From the NCBI GenBank assembly GCA_963970005.1, contig CAXAMN010027472.1, positions 1,755,749 to 1,819,748 of the forward strand: a stretch of 64,000 nucleotides of DNA. Reading direction: 5' to 3'. Position 1 is the first letter of the stretch; each line of letters opens with the position of its first letter. The translations under genes and the position numbers were made by a program. Source of the stretch: Durusdinium trenchii. Lineage: Eukaryota > Sar > Dinophyceae > Suessiales > Symbiodiniaceae. Shown here one piece after another: positions 38,501 to 51,565 of this stretch. Under the pieces are notes generated by a model. That model did no database searches. It was not told the origin of the DNA and saw only the letters and a list, made by a program, of their open reading frames with translations.

Positions 38501-41500
38501 CTGTGGTTCCACGTGCCACGCCTAGGGATCCACTGACCTCCGAAGCTATGACTGGAGCCACTTCAGCTCTCCCTGCTCATCCTGCTACACGGATGCCAAT
38601 GGATGCTGCATGGGGATCGTCTTCCAAAAGGCTGTGCTAAGGCAGTCAAGGCGTTTTCAGAGGCCAACACCAGCGTTTTGCTCAGGTCAATGTGGCCAAC
38701 ACCAGCCGACTGCAGGCCGGTTGCAGTCCCGCGGGCCGCATCTCCGCCCGGTTGTTTCGTCAAGAGAAGACCCCCCGCGCGCAACTGCGAGGGGAAGGGA
38801 TCTTCGCCCCGCCCCCGCACGAAGCTTGGGGTTTGGTCAGCTGGCTGCTGTTGAAGGAGTGAAGGCTGTATGAAAGCCAGGGTGATCCACTGTCTGGGCA
38901 AGGGGTGGTTAAGAGCGGAGTTTGGCTGGAACGGCATATTTATACCAGTCCCATGGAGACATGTTTGGGTATATGTCTGGGTGATCTTCCATTTGTTGTG
39001 AAAATTGGGAGCTCACCAATGGGAGCAACTGATGAGAGGTTCCCGCCATTTCGGAGACCTGGTCGAGTTGGGCTTCCAAATAATATACTGACCACTTCAT
39101 GATCGCTCTCACCCAGATGCTCAAAACCAGCTTTGGGCCTCCAAACTCCAAACCTGCATTGCATATAGCTTGGTGGGACGACCCCGACCGACCCCGATCC
39201 GGTGGTTTGGGGCGATCGCGCAGTCGGACGCGTTGGACGGGCAGGAAGAATGCTTTGTTCTCACGATCCATTTGTCCAAGGTGAAGGACCCTCTGCGCGA
39301 CGCGAGACGCGGATGGGATGAGTGATGTGCTCCGGGAGAGAAGAGGAGTGAGACGAACATGGGCGTGGGACGGGGGTGAAACGTTGCTGGAGGAAGAAAA
39401 CAATGGCAACAGCAACTTGACCTCTCTGTTTTTTTTCTATGGCAACGTGTTTTATTGCTTCCTTCACACACCCAAAAATAGGATCAAGGACATTCAATGA
39501 CAAGGATGATGGTTCGGGAATGGGATGTTCTGCACACATGAAGTATTAGCAAGCGATAGCAAGGTTTTTCCCCTGGAAAAGTATTTGTACTGCCAGGTTT
39601 TTGGCCCATGATCTTCGATGTCGAGAAGAAGACATACATGCCAGAAGGACGAAAGAAAGACCAATGCCATAATTAATGTCAGCAACGACAAGTTGTTGAG
39701 CAACCAAGCGTTATTGCTCGAATTAATTTGGAATGGATGCCTTCGTGGATCGTGATGAGCCATTGTCGATTCTGGAACTTGTGATGAAGTGATAGATCGG
39801 ACATCATCAGCACAAATTCTCAAGACAATCACAAAGCGCCATTCACTACTCCCTGAAATTTCACAAGAGTCAAGAGCTTTCTTGAAGAACTACATAACAA
39901 TGCGCAATTTTGAGGGCGGCGCCAAATCGAGCAATATAGTCCAAAAGCCAAGCGCCCAAGCATCCTGCTCGATGCTGAGACTCAGTATTGGATGCAAGGC
40001 AAAATGAATCATGTTTCTGCCATTGCAGTGGGAGAGGAAGCCAGCATCGGTCGACGGCACAAGGCGGCTGATCCGATCGTGGAACGACATCCAAAGCTCA
40101 GAAATGGAAGAGAAGCCAGAGCAATGGAATGTAATGGAGAAGTACATGTCCGCAGGGCTCATGATTGGATGGCTGCAGTAGCCGATTTGTTCGATCTAGT
40201 CCGTAGTACTTGAAGGCTTGGCTCGGCTGCTGTTTGGCACTGGGGACGAAGGGCTCGGCTCGGCTGCTGATGTGTTGCACCGCCCAAGCACGGGCTTTCT
40301 GCAACGTGGACCCAGATAGGCACTACCAAGAGAGATGAAGTGAACTAGGACCCACCACCTGTGCCTGGGAGAATCTGTTTCGGGTTTTTCAACCTTGCTT
40401 GGTTCTCTTCATTTTTGCCAAGCTCGGTGGACCTATTGAAAAGCTCGAGTTCTCTTGACGAGGTGGGGAGTCCACTCTTCAGCACCCCCCCACGGAGTGT
40501 TCTGGCGTTTAGGTGCCGCGGTGTGGGCCCTGGTGGTGACCGGGTATTTTGACACGGTGGTGACCGGCGATCGTTTCTGTGTTCTTTTTTCCAGACCCGA
40601 AATCAAAGCAATGACCATGATTCGCCCCTATTTGCAACATGTTAGCAACTTTGGGGTTCACTTGATCGCCATCCATGTCACCGTTTCGCAAGACTCGACC
40701 CCCAAAAGGCGGTGCCTCCGAGGTGTGCCATCGAACGTGTCGAAACGAAACGAACATGTTCTCAGACACCCAGACACGACCGATGGACTGCCGGTGGGGT
40801 TTTAAGGCTATTGGACCTTCCAGTCCCATGAGGTCCAAATATATGGGATTGGAAGGTCCAATCCCATGTTCAGGCTCATATTGGGATGGCCTAATTGGAT
40901 CTTCCAGTCGGTAAGGAAATGGATGAAGACACCGGTACCGGTACGTCTGCTGAAGGGAGGAAGGCAACGATCGACGCGTGGCACGCGTCGAGGATTCGGT
41001 AAACCTGCCAGAGTTCAAGGCATGGACGAGCTGGCTGAGGATGCTTGGGGGGGGTGCCAGCTGGGAGTTTCCAAGAGAGGTTGGTGAAGTGACCTTTTTG
41101 TGGCCAGTCCCAAGTCTCAAGCAGAAATTCATGGAGGATGGAACTCCACTACAGTCCCAGTCCCACTGAAGCTGGCAGCATAGAACTTAGAACATCCAGA
41201 ACTGTGTCTGGTTGCGACTGGGGTTCCAGGTTATGATAGGATCCGTCACCTGAGAAACCTATGGGATAGTCAGTCTATAGGGATCTGTAGGGTTCTTCAA
41301 CCTTTGTTGCTGGAGTTGGGTTCAAGACACAGGCATCCGGTGTCTGAGAGAAAGGTTCCAAATGTTGAACCCTCACGTGGAGGTGGATAATCGTTGCTCC
41401 TTTATTGCGTACTGCACCGCTTTTCAGGAAAAGAACGTTTTCACTGGTGCTGTGTGATATGAATGTTGATCTAGTCCATGCGTGAGCAGTCGAACAGTCG

Positions 41501-44500
41501 TGCCGTCTCAACGATGATCCAACATAGACCAGACTCCTGTCGGAACACGGACCAGATGCCTGCAGCTTGCAGGCAGTGATGCTCGCAGCTTTGCGTTCCA
41601 TCGTGCCTGATGAATGGGTGCCTTGGCGCGGTCGGTTCCATCGCCCACGGTGCTGGGTCGCGCCGGTGCTGGGTCGCGGTGCGTCGCGAAGGCAGGCGGG
41701 CATGGAGGCATGGCGTCCGCAGAGAAGTGGTGGCGTTCATTGGTCTTTGCGTTCCTCTAAAACGTGCCACGAAGTCCACTGGATGCCAAGTGCCAAGTTC
41801 TCGATTTTTGGGGCGGAGGTGTTCTGAACGTGTTCTGAAGCAATACCCACACCTTCGCCGCGGCTGGGTTTCTGCTTGAACGGTCGGTCCATCAGCGGGA
41901 GCCGATGGATCGGTCGGTACACGGAGCGGTTTTGCGGAGAATCCGGGTGATCTCCTGATGTTTTGCACCTGTTTCCTATCCCAATCATGATACATACCCC
42001 CAAAACCCACCCCTGGCGTGATCGGCATATATGGCAGTCCCATGGAGTGTCTGGGTATGAGGTGAATTCCCTGGCATGGGGAAGGTGATTTTCCTTGGTT
42101 CCTTCAGCACATCCAAGTTGACCTGGCCAGAAGAACCATGTATGATGAGTGCTGAGCTGGCCCGTTGGTCTAGCATGGCTTAGCTGTGTTGGCTTCGCGA
42201 TCACACCCTGGTATGGGGGGGCCACAGTCTTCATCACATCGATATAGGATTTGAGAGGTCCTGTTGAAGGGGCAATGCCCAGGATTCGATAGACCCGAGG
42301 ATGTTGCTCTGCGATGGGGCGAAAGATTGTAAAATAGATCAAAATAATTCAAAATAGCAATTAGCATGATCATATATAGCAACTGATATACAAGCCAGCT
42401 CACCGACTAAGTAAGTAGCTTGTTTCAACCCTAAACCACCTTTCCAGTCCTGCGTGTTGCTGAGAACATGGATCACGAGATGGCCTGGAACTGGCTCTGG
42501 GAGAGCGTGGAGCGGATCATCTCGCAACTTGGACGAGAGTGGAGCACTTGGGACGTCGGTTTTCTCACAGAAATGGCAGTGGACACTGACACTGCCCGTA
42601 CATCCCTTGTTAGTGTTCCCGGGGGTGGGGGTGTGACACTTACCTAACCCCCAATCATCCCAACAACAACAACAACAACAAATCAGAACACCCCGAATCA
42701 GAACACCCCGAATCGAACACCCACCGATCGGCACAGTTTGAGCCAAGTCGGTGTGGATGGGTCCCTTTCATCATGGCGCGCCTCCCTTTCATCATCCAGG
42801 TCCACCATCTCCTTCCCACGGGCCTATGAGAAGACGATCCGGACCTTCCTCTTCGAGCAGAGTGAGGTGGGGCTTCTACGAGGTGGGTAGGGCTTCTGCG
42901 AGGTGGATGCCTCGGGGCATCGGTGTGTCACACCCAGACCAGACAGACATGGAACTGGAACCAGATACACTGTGTGACTGTATAGCTATTCCATACATGG
43001 ATGATGTGGAGAGGGGGGGTAATTCCGGACGAAGCCCAAAGCATCGCAGATGTGTTGGGATGGCAAAACCATGGCAAAACCATGAGTTCGCTGGGAGTTT
43101 CTACTGGTTCCAGTTCAACTATATAAAGGTTCATAGACTGAAGGACATCCAGTGGTTCCTATAGAAACCCATTGGCTGCCTGGGATTCCACTAGACGAGT
43201 GGTTTTCACCGGTTCCGCCCGGGATGAATTTCACTTCCAACCAGCTCCAACTGGATGGTTTCTTGGCTCAGCAATCGACAAACCCAGTGATTCAATCGGG
43301 AGTCTCAAACCCGAACACTCCGTGGCATATTTATCTTTAACCGGAAAGTCAAAGACTATATAATAAGATAAGTAATAAGATATAATAACAATTGTCTTTA
43401 GGTGAGCCGAAAAGGAATTTTCTTTACTTTACTTCAGTCGGTCAAAATAGTCTTTGGACTTTTAGGGTACGGTATATATATTTGGGTGTGAATGTAGGCA
43501 TATATTCCAGTCCCAGACGTGGTCGCGTTTGGGAAAAGCATCAACACCTCTCGCCCCATCTCTGACCTAGCATTCTGTGGGGATCAGGATCTCCGACACG
43601 ACCGGTGGGACTGCCAAAGAGAAAGAAACAAAGACCAAAAGAGAAGCAACCTGCACCTTTGTCTTGGAGATAGAAGTCTTGAATCTTGAATCTTGGCTCC
43701 ACAGACATATCTCAGACACCACCACCTGTCTTGAAAAAACTGGGGGTGCTTGTGACCATAGCCCCGAACAGATGTGAAGGGATGTGTAAAACAAATCACC
43801 CCGAAACGTGGGTACTGGTCGAACTTCTACCGAACTTGGCTGGTTTGATGGATGCAAAGACAGAACTTTTGCGGTGGAAGATCTAGGTATGTCCCAAACA
43901 CTGACTCCAGGGGACTCGAATCTATTGAATCTTGTCCTTTTCCCTTTTCAAGCACCACTACTAGTAGCTAAGAAGCTATTAGGTTGGAGGCCAGGGCTAT
44001 TAGGTTGGAGGCCATCCCTAGTCGGTTGGAGGCCTTACTACTAGCAACAAGAATTAAGCTGTACTAGTAACAAGGCCTTGGAAGATCTGCTTTGAGCGGG
44101 AAGATGGTGGTTTTTTGGGCGACCTCATCGGTGGCGGAAGGGCGTGAAGACCACCGCGTGGGCGGATCCGAAAGCTTCGTCTCCCAGAAAGGGGTTTTAG
44201 GGAAAGTCGGAAAACCATATCCCAGACGCGACACATGGGACTATATATGCCTACATTGACCCCTAAAACCACCCCAACTGATCGGCATATATGGCAGTCC
44301 CATGGAGTGCTTGGATATGTTTTAGTGGGTGAAACACCATCGAGTGTCCTGTATACTGTATACCTGGACCCGGCTCCACAGGTCACCACCTGTCACTTGT
44401 GACAGATCTGTCCAAAACCTCCTTGTCGACTCGACCGGTGGTAGATGATCCCTCAAAGCCAAGTCGGGTCCGTTGGATGTGAAGGCTCCTTTCGGACGTG

Positions 44501-47500
44501 GGTAGACCTGGATCGGTCTGCGTCAGTCGACGTGGAGATCTACCTGCTTCCGATTCATACCAAGAGGAACCCCATAGATGACTCCATGTTTGGGTGACCT
44601 CCACCCCAGAATGATGACCTTGTCCTTTCAAAAACAGGGGTCCATGTTTCCCAAACACTCCATGTATGCCACGTTTCTCTACATTTGGTTGGTTTGCAGG
44701 GCCCATGGAGCCACATCGTCCAGTCGTGGTCTGGCTTTGGGTCCGGGCTCCGATGTGCGGTGCGCACCTTCCGCCGACTGGAAGGCGAACATGAATCAGC
44801 TGCGGGCACAAACCTATTCCTGCTTCTTCCAGCGCTGCCCCTCTGGGCAGGAGCCGTGTGGGAAGCCGTGTGCGCTTCGTCCGGGTTCGCCGGCAGTGGG
44901 CAGTGGGCCGTCCGGGTTCTCCGGCCGTTTCACGCGACCGGTGGTGGTCCGAGGACACCGCGACGACGAAGCTCCGCTTCCATTCGTCCGGCGGTTTTGG
45001 GGACACAGACCAAACACCTCTTGACGAGGCCAGGAACGACACTTCTTGGAGGGCCAGTGGTATGTTTGACCAGTGAAGCGCGTTCACGGCAGTCGGCCCG
45101 TTGGCGTCCACAAACCCATGCAGATTGATGAGTGGGATAATGCATAGTAGTCCAAGAAATGTGTCCCAGATGCTTCAATCAAAGGAAAGCCTTGAAATAT
45201 GCTTGACATGTTGCTTCAGATTTACTTGGAACCACATGCTTCTACTTGAGTCATATAGTCACAAAAACACAGGTAACAGTAGAATAACAGCTCCCAAAAA
45301 CTCACATGGACTCTGAGAATGGGACCCGGAAAGACGACGATTTTCCTCTAGCTGCACTTAGTGGTTTTCAGGGTCTATCTTCGTTTTCCACATGGTCGAC
45401 GTTTCGGAAAGGATGGATTCCAGTGGTGTGGGCACGATCTCCCCACCGAACCGGAGGAGTTCTATGGGACTGGAGCCCGTAACACTTGGTCAGGACCATC
45501 CATGAAAGGAAGAGTTACCTTCGAACTAGTCCATACCCAGACACGACCCATGGGACTGCCATATATGTTTACATTGGGGTGGTGCCAGGCGGGTCTGTCT
45601 GGGGCGGCAGTCCGTCCAGTCCCAGACGTGTCGTGTCTATGGAATGGATGGCTTGGGCCATGTCAGGACCACTTCAAGCAGTCCACCACGCGGCTCTATT
45701 TCATCCTGGACCGGAACTATGCCTCTCGCCAGAAGACGAAGACGAAGACGAGAATCGCCCAGAGACGACGGACGACTAAGCGAGAAAGCGTCCTGCCATG
45801 GGGTGGTTGATTTCAGGGGTAATCTGTTCCAGGCCAGGAGTGTTGAACGGATGGAACATGCGCACGTGGATATAGGAAAACAGGGCACGGGGCCACATGT
45901 GACCATGCAGAGCCCACGCGGCATCGCCGCACCGGACCGCCCGTTTCCCACCGGACGCCCGTGACCGGTGACGTGACCCGTGAGTTCGGGTGACGCCGAT
46001 GGGTGCGGAGTCGTCGAAGTGGACTTCGGAGGAACCAAAGGTTTGCCCAACCCAGACACGACCCATGGGACTGCCATATATGCCGATCAGGCCAGGGGTG
46101 GTGCCAGGGGGGTCAATGGGGCGGCATACATGGCAGTCCCATGGGTCGTGTCTGGGAAAGGTTTGCCCAAATATTCCTGTGATTTCTTCCTGGACCATCC
46201 AGTCGGGGTGCCGAAGTGGGGAAGCCGAAAAAAAAGGGTGTGGGGTAGTCCAGCCAGGACACCCCGACGGGATGGTCTTGGTTGTTTCTACTAGCTTCAA
46301 TTAGTTACTAGTAGTAAGGCCCGGAGCTCCGTTCGTAGCGTTCGATCGCTCCGTTCGAGTCGCGATGCCCGAAATGCTCCAAACGTCGCTGAAAATCGCC
46401 TGCAGACGTTGTGGGTCGCCAACTTGGCGGGGTCAACTCGTGTATAGAGCGACATGATCACGTCTGAAGTCCACAGTGGTTTACGCAGCTTCTCTGCGCA
46501 CGGTGCTTTCATTGAATCCACTCTTCAGTGCATGGATGGATCAAAGGAACCTCCAGGTGCATGGGTGACTAACCAGGTGCATGTATGTCCAGGTGCATCC
46601 TGGTGCAAGACATGGTCCTGGCTTTCTGAAAGGCCAAGTTAGAGGGTTCCCACCAAGCTGTAAAACACGGACTGGGCACAGATCACCTAAGGAGATGGTC
46701 CTGGAGATTTTCGAGAACCCAGCGAAGGCGGGACTCGATCGGTGGCTCACCGAGGACGAGTGGTCACCGACCCGATCGGTGAAGGGATGAGACTGAGCTC
46801 TGTTGGGCACCATGCTGTTTCTTTTTTCCAGCGGAGAGTCATTTTTGTTTAGTGGTCAACCTTTTTGTTGAGGCCGGAATGTAATAACTAACTACCTGTG
46901 GAAGCCTAGGCCGGTAGTGTGGGGGTAGTCCAGCCAGGACACCGCGACAGGATGGTCCTGTTATATTGTTATATTACTCAGTCCCATGTCTTTTGTGTTG
47001 AATGATTTTTTGCGAAGGTGAGTTAAGGCGTCCTATCATTCTCCAAGTTCATCCCAAGAGGAACTTCGCATGCACCACCAACCGACGTCCACTCGGATGC
47101 GACGGGGAGTGTCTGTTGAATGGGACGTCATCTACGGGGCGGGCAGTTCTGAAAGGAGATTTCCTTGTAGTCTCAGCTTCCCGGAAGTCCTATTGGATCA
47201 CCTGACCACACCTTCCCTAGCAATCCAAGTACCTTCTCAGAAGGTGATTGGAGGCACTGTTATGTTGGTTTGGAGGGTCCAAGTACCTTCTGAGAAGGTA
47301 CGACTGGATCCCTAGGGCTTTTTGGGGGGCTCAGTGGGTCTCCCAACCATCCCCACCCCACTTGATCGATCGAACCGGTGGAAAGTTCGGTGAAGCGTTT
47401 GTTCCTCGTCGGAACGGCTGCACAATCTGGCGCTCTTCACTTTCAAAGCCCTCTTCAAAGCCAAGGTTCGAATAGCCAAGATCATCGTACTAGGGGAGCC

Positions 47501-50500
47501 TGGTAGAGCCTGGTAACTGTTGCCATGAACCAAAAGAACTGGCATAGCCCGCTTGCTTCCACCGGGAGGGCCTATGGTGTAACGGGCACAGAGGTCCCGC
47601 CGCTTCGAAGTCCTCATTAAAAGGCCTATCCCATCCCCATGGGACTGGAAGAGTTCACCGACGTTGGGGTCCTTTTCATGGGGCAGCAGACGGCTCTATA
47701 GACCTATGTAATCTCTTCCAGTCCCGAATGGTGTGAGATTTGAAGTGGATCCCCAAGTGGATTCCAGGCACCGACAGCTCCGCGCTCGAACGCGCTCGGC
47801 CGCGCTCCGCGTTCGAGAGACCTCCCCCTCCAGGTGGTCGAGGACTTATCGGCCCTCGGCCTGCGACATGTGGGCTTCGGAGTTCCTGTGGAGCGCCTGG
47901 ATCGGCCAAAGCGGCGTTCGCGGGGTTCGTGGGGACCAGTGGGTTCTTTGGGCGCTAGACGGCGGGACATGGAAAACAACACACGGGCCAACCGGGGGGG
48001 GGGTTGGAAGAGCAACGGGCGGGCGCAGGAGAGGAAGGTGAAATGACCGAAGAGGGGACGATCGGTCCATTGTGTTTTGCTTCATGGAAGGACTTTGTGC
48101 CCAGATGCGATAAAATATGCCGAAAAAACACAGTACCTGAACCTGTCATGTCTGGGACACCTGGGCAAGTGTTTGTTCAACATCATGGTTCCTCCACATT
48201 CGTTACGTGGTCAGGGGTCACATTCGGCATTCTAAGACAAATACGTGTCGGTGTGTCGGTGTGTCCCATTACCAGCAATAGTCAGTATATGATTCATTAT
48301 AACCTTATCTTTGGGAGAGGCCTGCAACCTAGCCGTTATCATCCACAGGGGCTGGTTTTTGGGGGATAAACCCAAATATCCAGATTCAACCTGCCTGGGA
48401 CTGGAAGATATGCCGATGCCAAACTCGATACGTGAGGCCAGCCTGGCGCCTGAGGTTCTTCCCACCCTTTGTCGCTTCCGCCGTCGAAGCCCTGAACACC
48501 CTCACCACGGACGATGCTTGGGTCTGACTGGTGGGAACTCCAAGCCGTTCGATCAGTTTTGGGGCGCTTGGCAATGACCCATATATTCGGGGGTCTACAT
48601 ATAATATAGTACCTGGCTGACATTGCTTTTGCATGAGAGGTAGCCAGTGACCTGAAAAAGGACCCGGAAAACCTGGGGTACCCAACTGGGATAGTCGAAG
48701 ACCTGGGTTCTTCGACCTTTTGGTTGCTTGTTTCATCTGAGAAACCTCTTTCATTTCCCCATTTCTGGGCATGTCTCTCATAGTTCCAGTTCCTGTAAAA
48801 GTGGCGGGAAGAGGGTAATAAATGTCTACAGAGCGTGATTACACGTGCAGTCTTTGGTAGGGTAACCCTGTAGCCTTCCGTCGTGTGACCTTTAAAAGAG
48901 TTCGGTGGACCTGTTGGTGTAGTGTCAATTCCTTAAGTCAAACAATGGTTCTTCGCTATGGAATCCACGGTACAATTCATGGTGGGCCGGCGGAAGGCTG
49001 ATCCGGGTATAGCCAATCCTATGGTTGGTGTTGTTGACATCCGGCGATTGTTTTGACATCGGAAGATAGACGCAACAAACAACAGTCAACATCTACCGGT
49101 GCAGTCTGACCAGCTCCAAACCTGCTCCAAAAGACCTCATTGAGCAGTGTTGTTGTACAAATCCAGTAACATGGGGTCAAACTGACCTGTAGGGCAATAG
49201 TTAATCGTCTTCATGTTACTAGCCCTTTATTCTGGTTGGAGGTGGGAACTTGAACGAATTAGTGGAACGACCCTAATGACCCATGTTTGTTGGGTGTCAG
49301 CTATTTTTTTGGCAAGACCCTCTCGATTTTTGTTTGGGCATCATTCAGAAACAGATCAAGATCATTCAAGAGTTGTTTGGTTTTCAGAAACTGGTTGGTG
49401 ATCCTTGTGAAAAGACCGAAGACCTAGGCCTTTCTTTACCTGTGGTGACGAAAGCCTATAGCTGCTATAGCTCAGCTCCCTCAGATGACCTATGTCCTTC
49501 GGAAGACCTATGTCCCGCAGCTGCTCCGCTGCCCTCTTCACATCCAACACCCCTTCCCGACGTGCAGAAGCTCCCGTGACCGTGACCCTTAGGAGGCCAT
49601 TTCCCAAGCCTTCACGTGGAGCGAAACGTCGCTTGGCTTTCCACCAAGACTTCTACTGATCTGACCAGAGTCGGAGTCAGAGTGACGTATGGCACAGCAG
49701 ATCAAACAGGTGGATTTCGAGGCATGAACAGGTTTTCCAGGGGTTTTCCAGTGAGAGGAGTCAGACCCAGCAGTCAGATGCAGTCAGGCTTTTTCAGCAA
49801 AAGGATTTGAAGTGTCCCATTGTTGATGCAATAAACCGGGCGGTTTGGATCGGGCAATGCCAGCCCCAGCGGTTTTTGAAGAAGAGTTCACTCGGTTGGC
49901 GAGCGACTGGTAGGCGGCGGCCCAACACGAAAAGGGTGCTGAACTATAGGTCAAATGCATCAGCTTCATGGCCCACCATTGGTTTAATGAATAAATCATC
50001 CCGGTTTTAACCATTGTTTCACTAGAATTCACACTACAACAGGTCAACTGAGCTCTTTTAAATGGTCAAATGGAAGGCGAGGCGAACGGGCCAATGGGCT
50101 TCTGCAGGGCCGACGGTCGCTGGGTCCGTTCCCAGGACCTTCAGATCGGGGCTTCCAGCCAGCCTCACCCCAGCGAACGGTGCAGCCGTTGGTATCGTTC
50201 TCCCCCATTCATCCCGTTCGATCAGCACCGGCCAGGGCACTCCGGGCGTGACCTGGCTCCCCGGCTTCCCGGCTCCCGGTTCGCAAAGTCTCAGGTTGAT
50301 TTCCAAGATCTTGATGAGGGTCATCCTGGAGGGCACCCCGGCTTTCCAGAACACGCGGCATGAGCGATGCCAAGAACACGCGGCAGACCGGGCGGTGTAG
50401 GCACGGAGAGTCAGGTGTGGGCTGAGTTGTGCACGAGAGTGTGGTCGCCACTCGGTGATGGAAGGGCCCTCCAAAGAAATGCGACAGGTTTCAAAAGGGA

Positions 50501-51523
50501 GATAGGTGATAGTCTTTAGATCTCCCAGAATACCGCACTGCTGCTCGACAAGGTGGAAGGTTTGCAAACATACGAATAGCAACAAATTTGAGATAAATTG
50601 TGTGATAAAGTGTTGGCACACTCTGTGCTCAAGCTATAGAGAAAGTTGCTTGGTACTTGATGATCCAACAGCTTTTTTGTAAGAGCTTAGGTTTAAAGTT
50701 GTTGCCGCAGTCACCAGCAGTTTGCCGGGTGCGAGAATAGAAGCAGTACTGGTGTCGTAGGCTGAGTGGAGCATAGTAGAACCTATATTACATATATACG
50801 TATTGAGCAAAACCTGGTCCTGTATCTCATTGAGACACCAGCAAAGTAAACCTACACCTCCAAGTACCTCAGAAGGCACAAACCCCCCCGGACCCCAGTC
50901 CCACCTTCGAAACGAAGGGTACGAGGCCAAACGGGTAAAGGTCCGTTCATGACCGGTTCACTCCGGCCTCGACACTCCGGCCTGAGTGGAGCGGAGCCGA
51001 TGCTTTGTGGAGCGGACCAGATCCAACCACCGTGGGATCGTCGGGGGGGGATGACACAGAAAGATGACTCAAAGGGACCTCAGGGGACTCAAAGGAGTCA
51101 ACTACAGAGCTTGGGGTGCTTCTTCTGTTTATTGACGTGAGTGGATGTGTTCTGGGGGCACCCCACCTCCTCAACTGGCACCCAACCTTCTTCCTCCAAG
51201 TAATTGGCACCCCAAGCTCTGTGACGCCTGGGAGTCGTTTCTTTTGTCTTTGAGCCGCCATGTCATGGCACTCGAACAGGAAGTCAGGTGCCAAGCAAAC
51301 CGTTCAGAGGGGGTTCTTTCTCTACATTCTGATGATCAAATAACTACCCGTAATAGAGCCTTCGGTCACGCACTTGGGCTTCACCCTCAGAAGATATAAG
51401 TCCTTCACTAGGCCGGCACAGGGCGGGCTAGCCCAGACCTTTGGGCTCTCACTAGTGAGTACTACAATCCGAAAGTGTGAGTTGCTGTTGTTCTTGTTCT
51501 TGTTCTTGTTCTTGTTCTTGTTC

Positions 51524-51565
<42 letters not shown>

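Noticed and set aside
39870-40304. Antisense frame with IEQDAWALGFW resembling kinase subdomain IX
   Set aside because: No glycine loop, HRD or DFG motifs nearby on that strand; the match is too short.
44383-45111. Longest antisense ORF (242 codons)
   Set aside because: It is composed of PAL-A, REP and GC-rich repeat sequence and overlaps exon 17 on the other strand. There is no family motif and composition changes along it.
49283-49579. + strand ORF with IIQKQIKIIQELFGFQK and DDLCPSEDLCP repeat
   Set aside because: Possibly coding, but no splice partner, family or bias; it does not fit the missing piece between exons 21 and 22.
50058-50621. Antisense ORF of 187 codons with good codon bias
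   Set aside because: It overlaps exon 22 in the codon-aligned antisense frame. Family motif, GC donor and phase support the + strand, so this is a shadow.
51385-51475. Possible mini-exon TFGLSLV with a GTGAGT donor
   Set aside because: It resembles the missing F..WSLSL segment but lies after exon 22, so the order is wrong for this gene.
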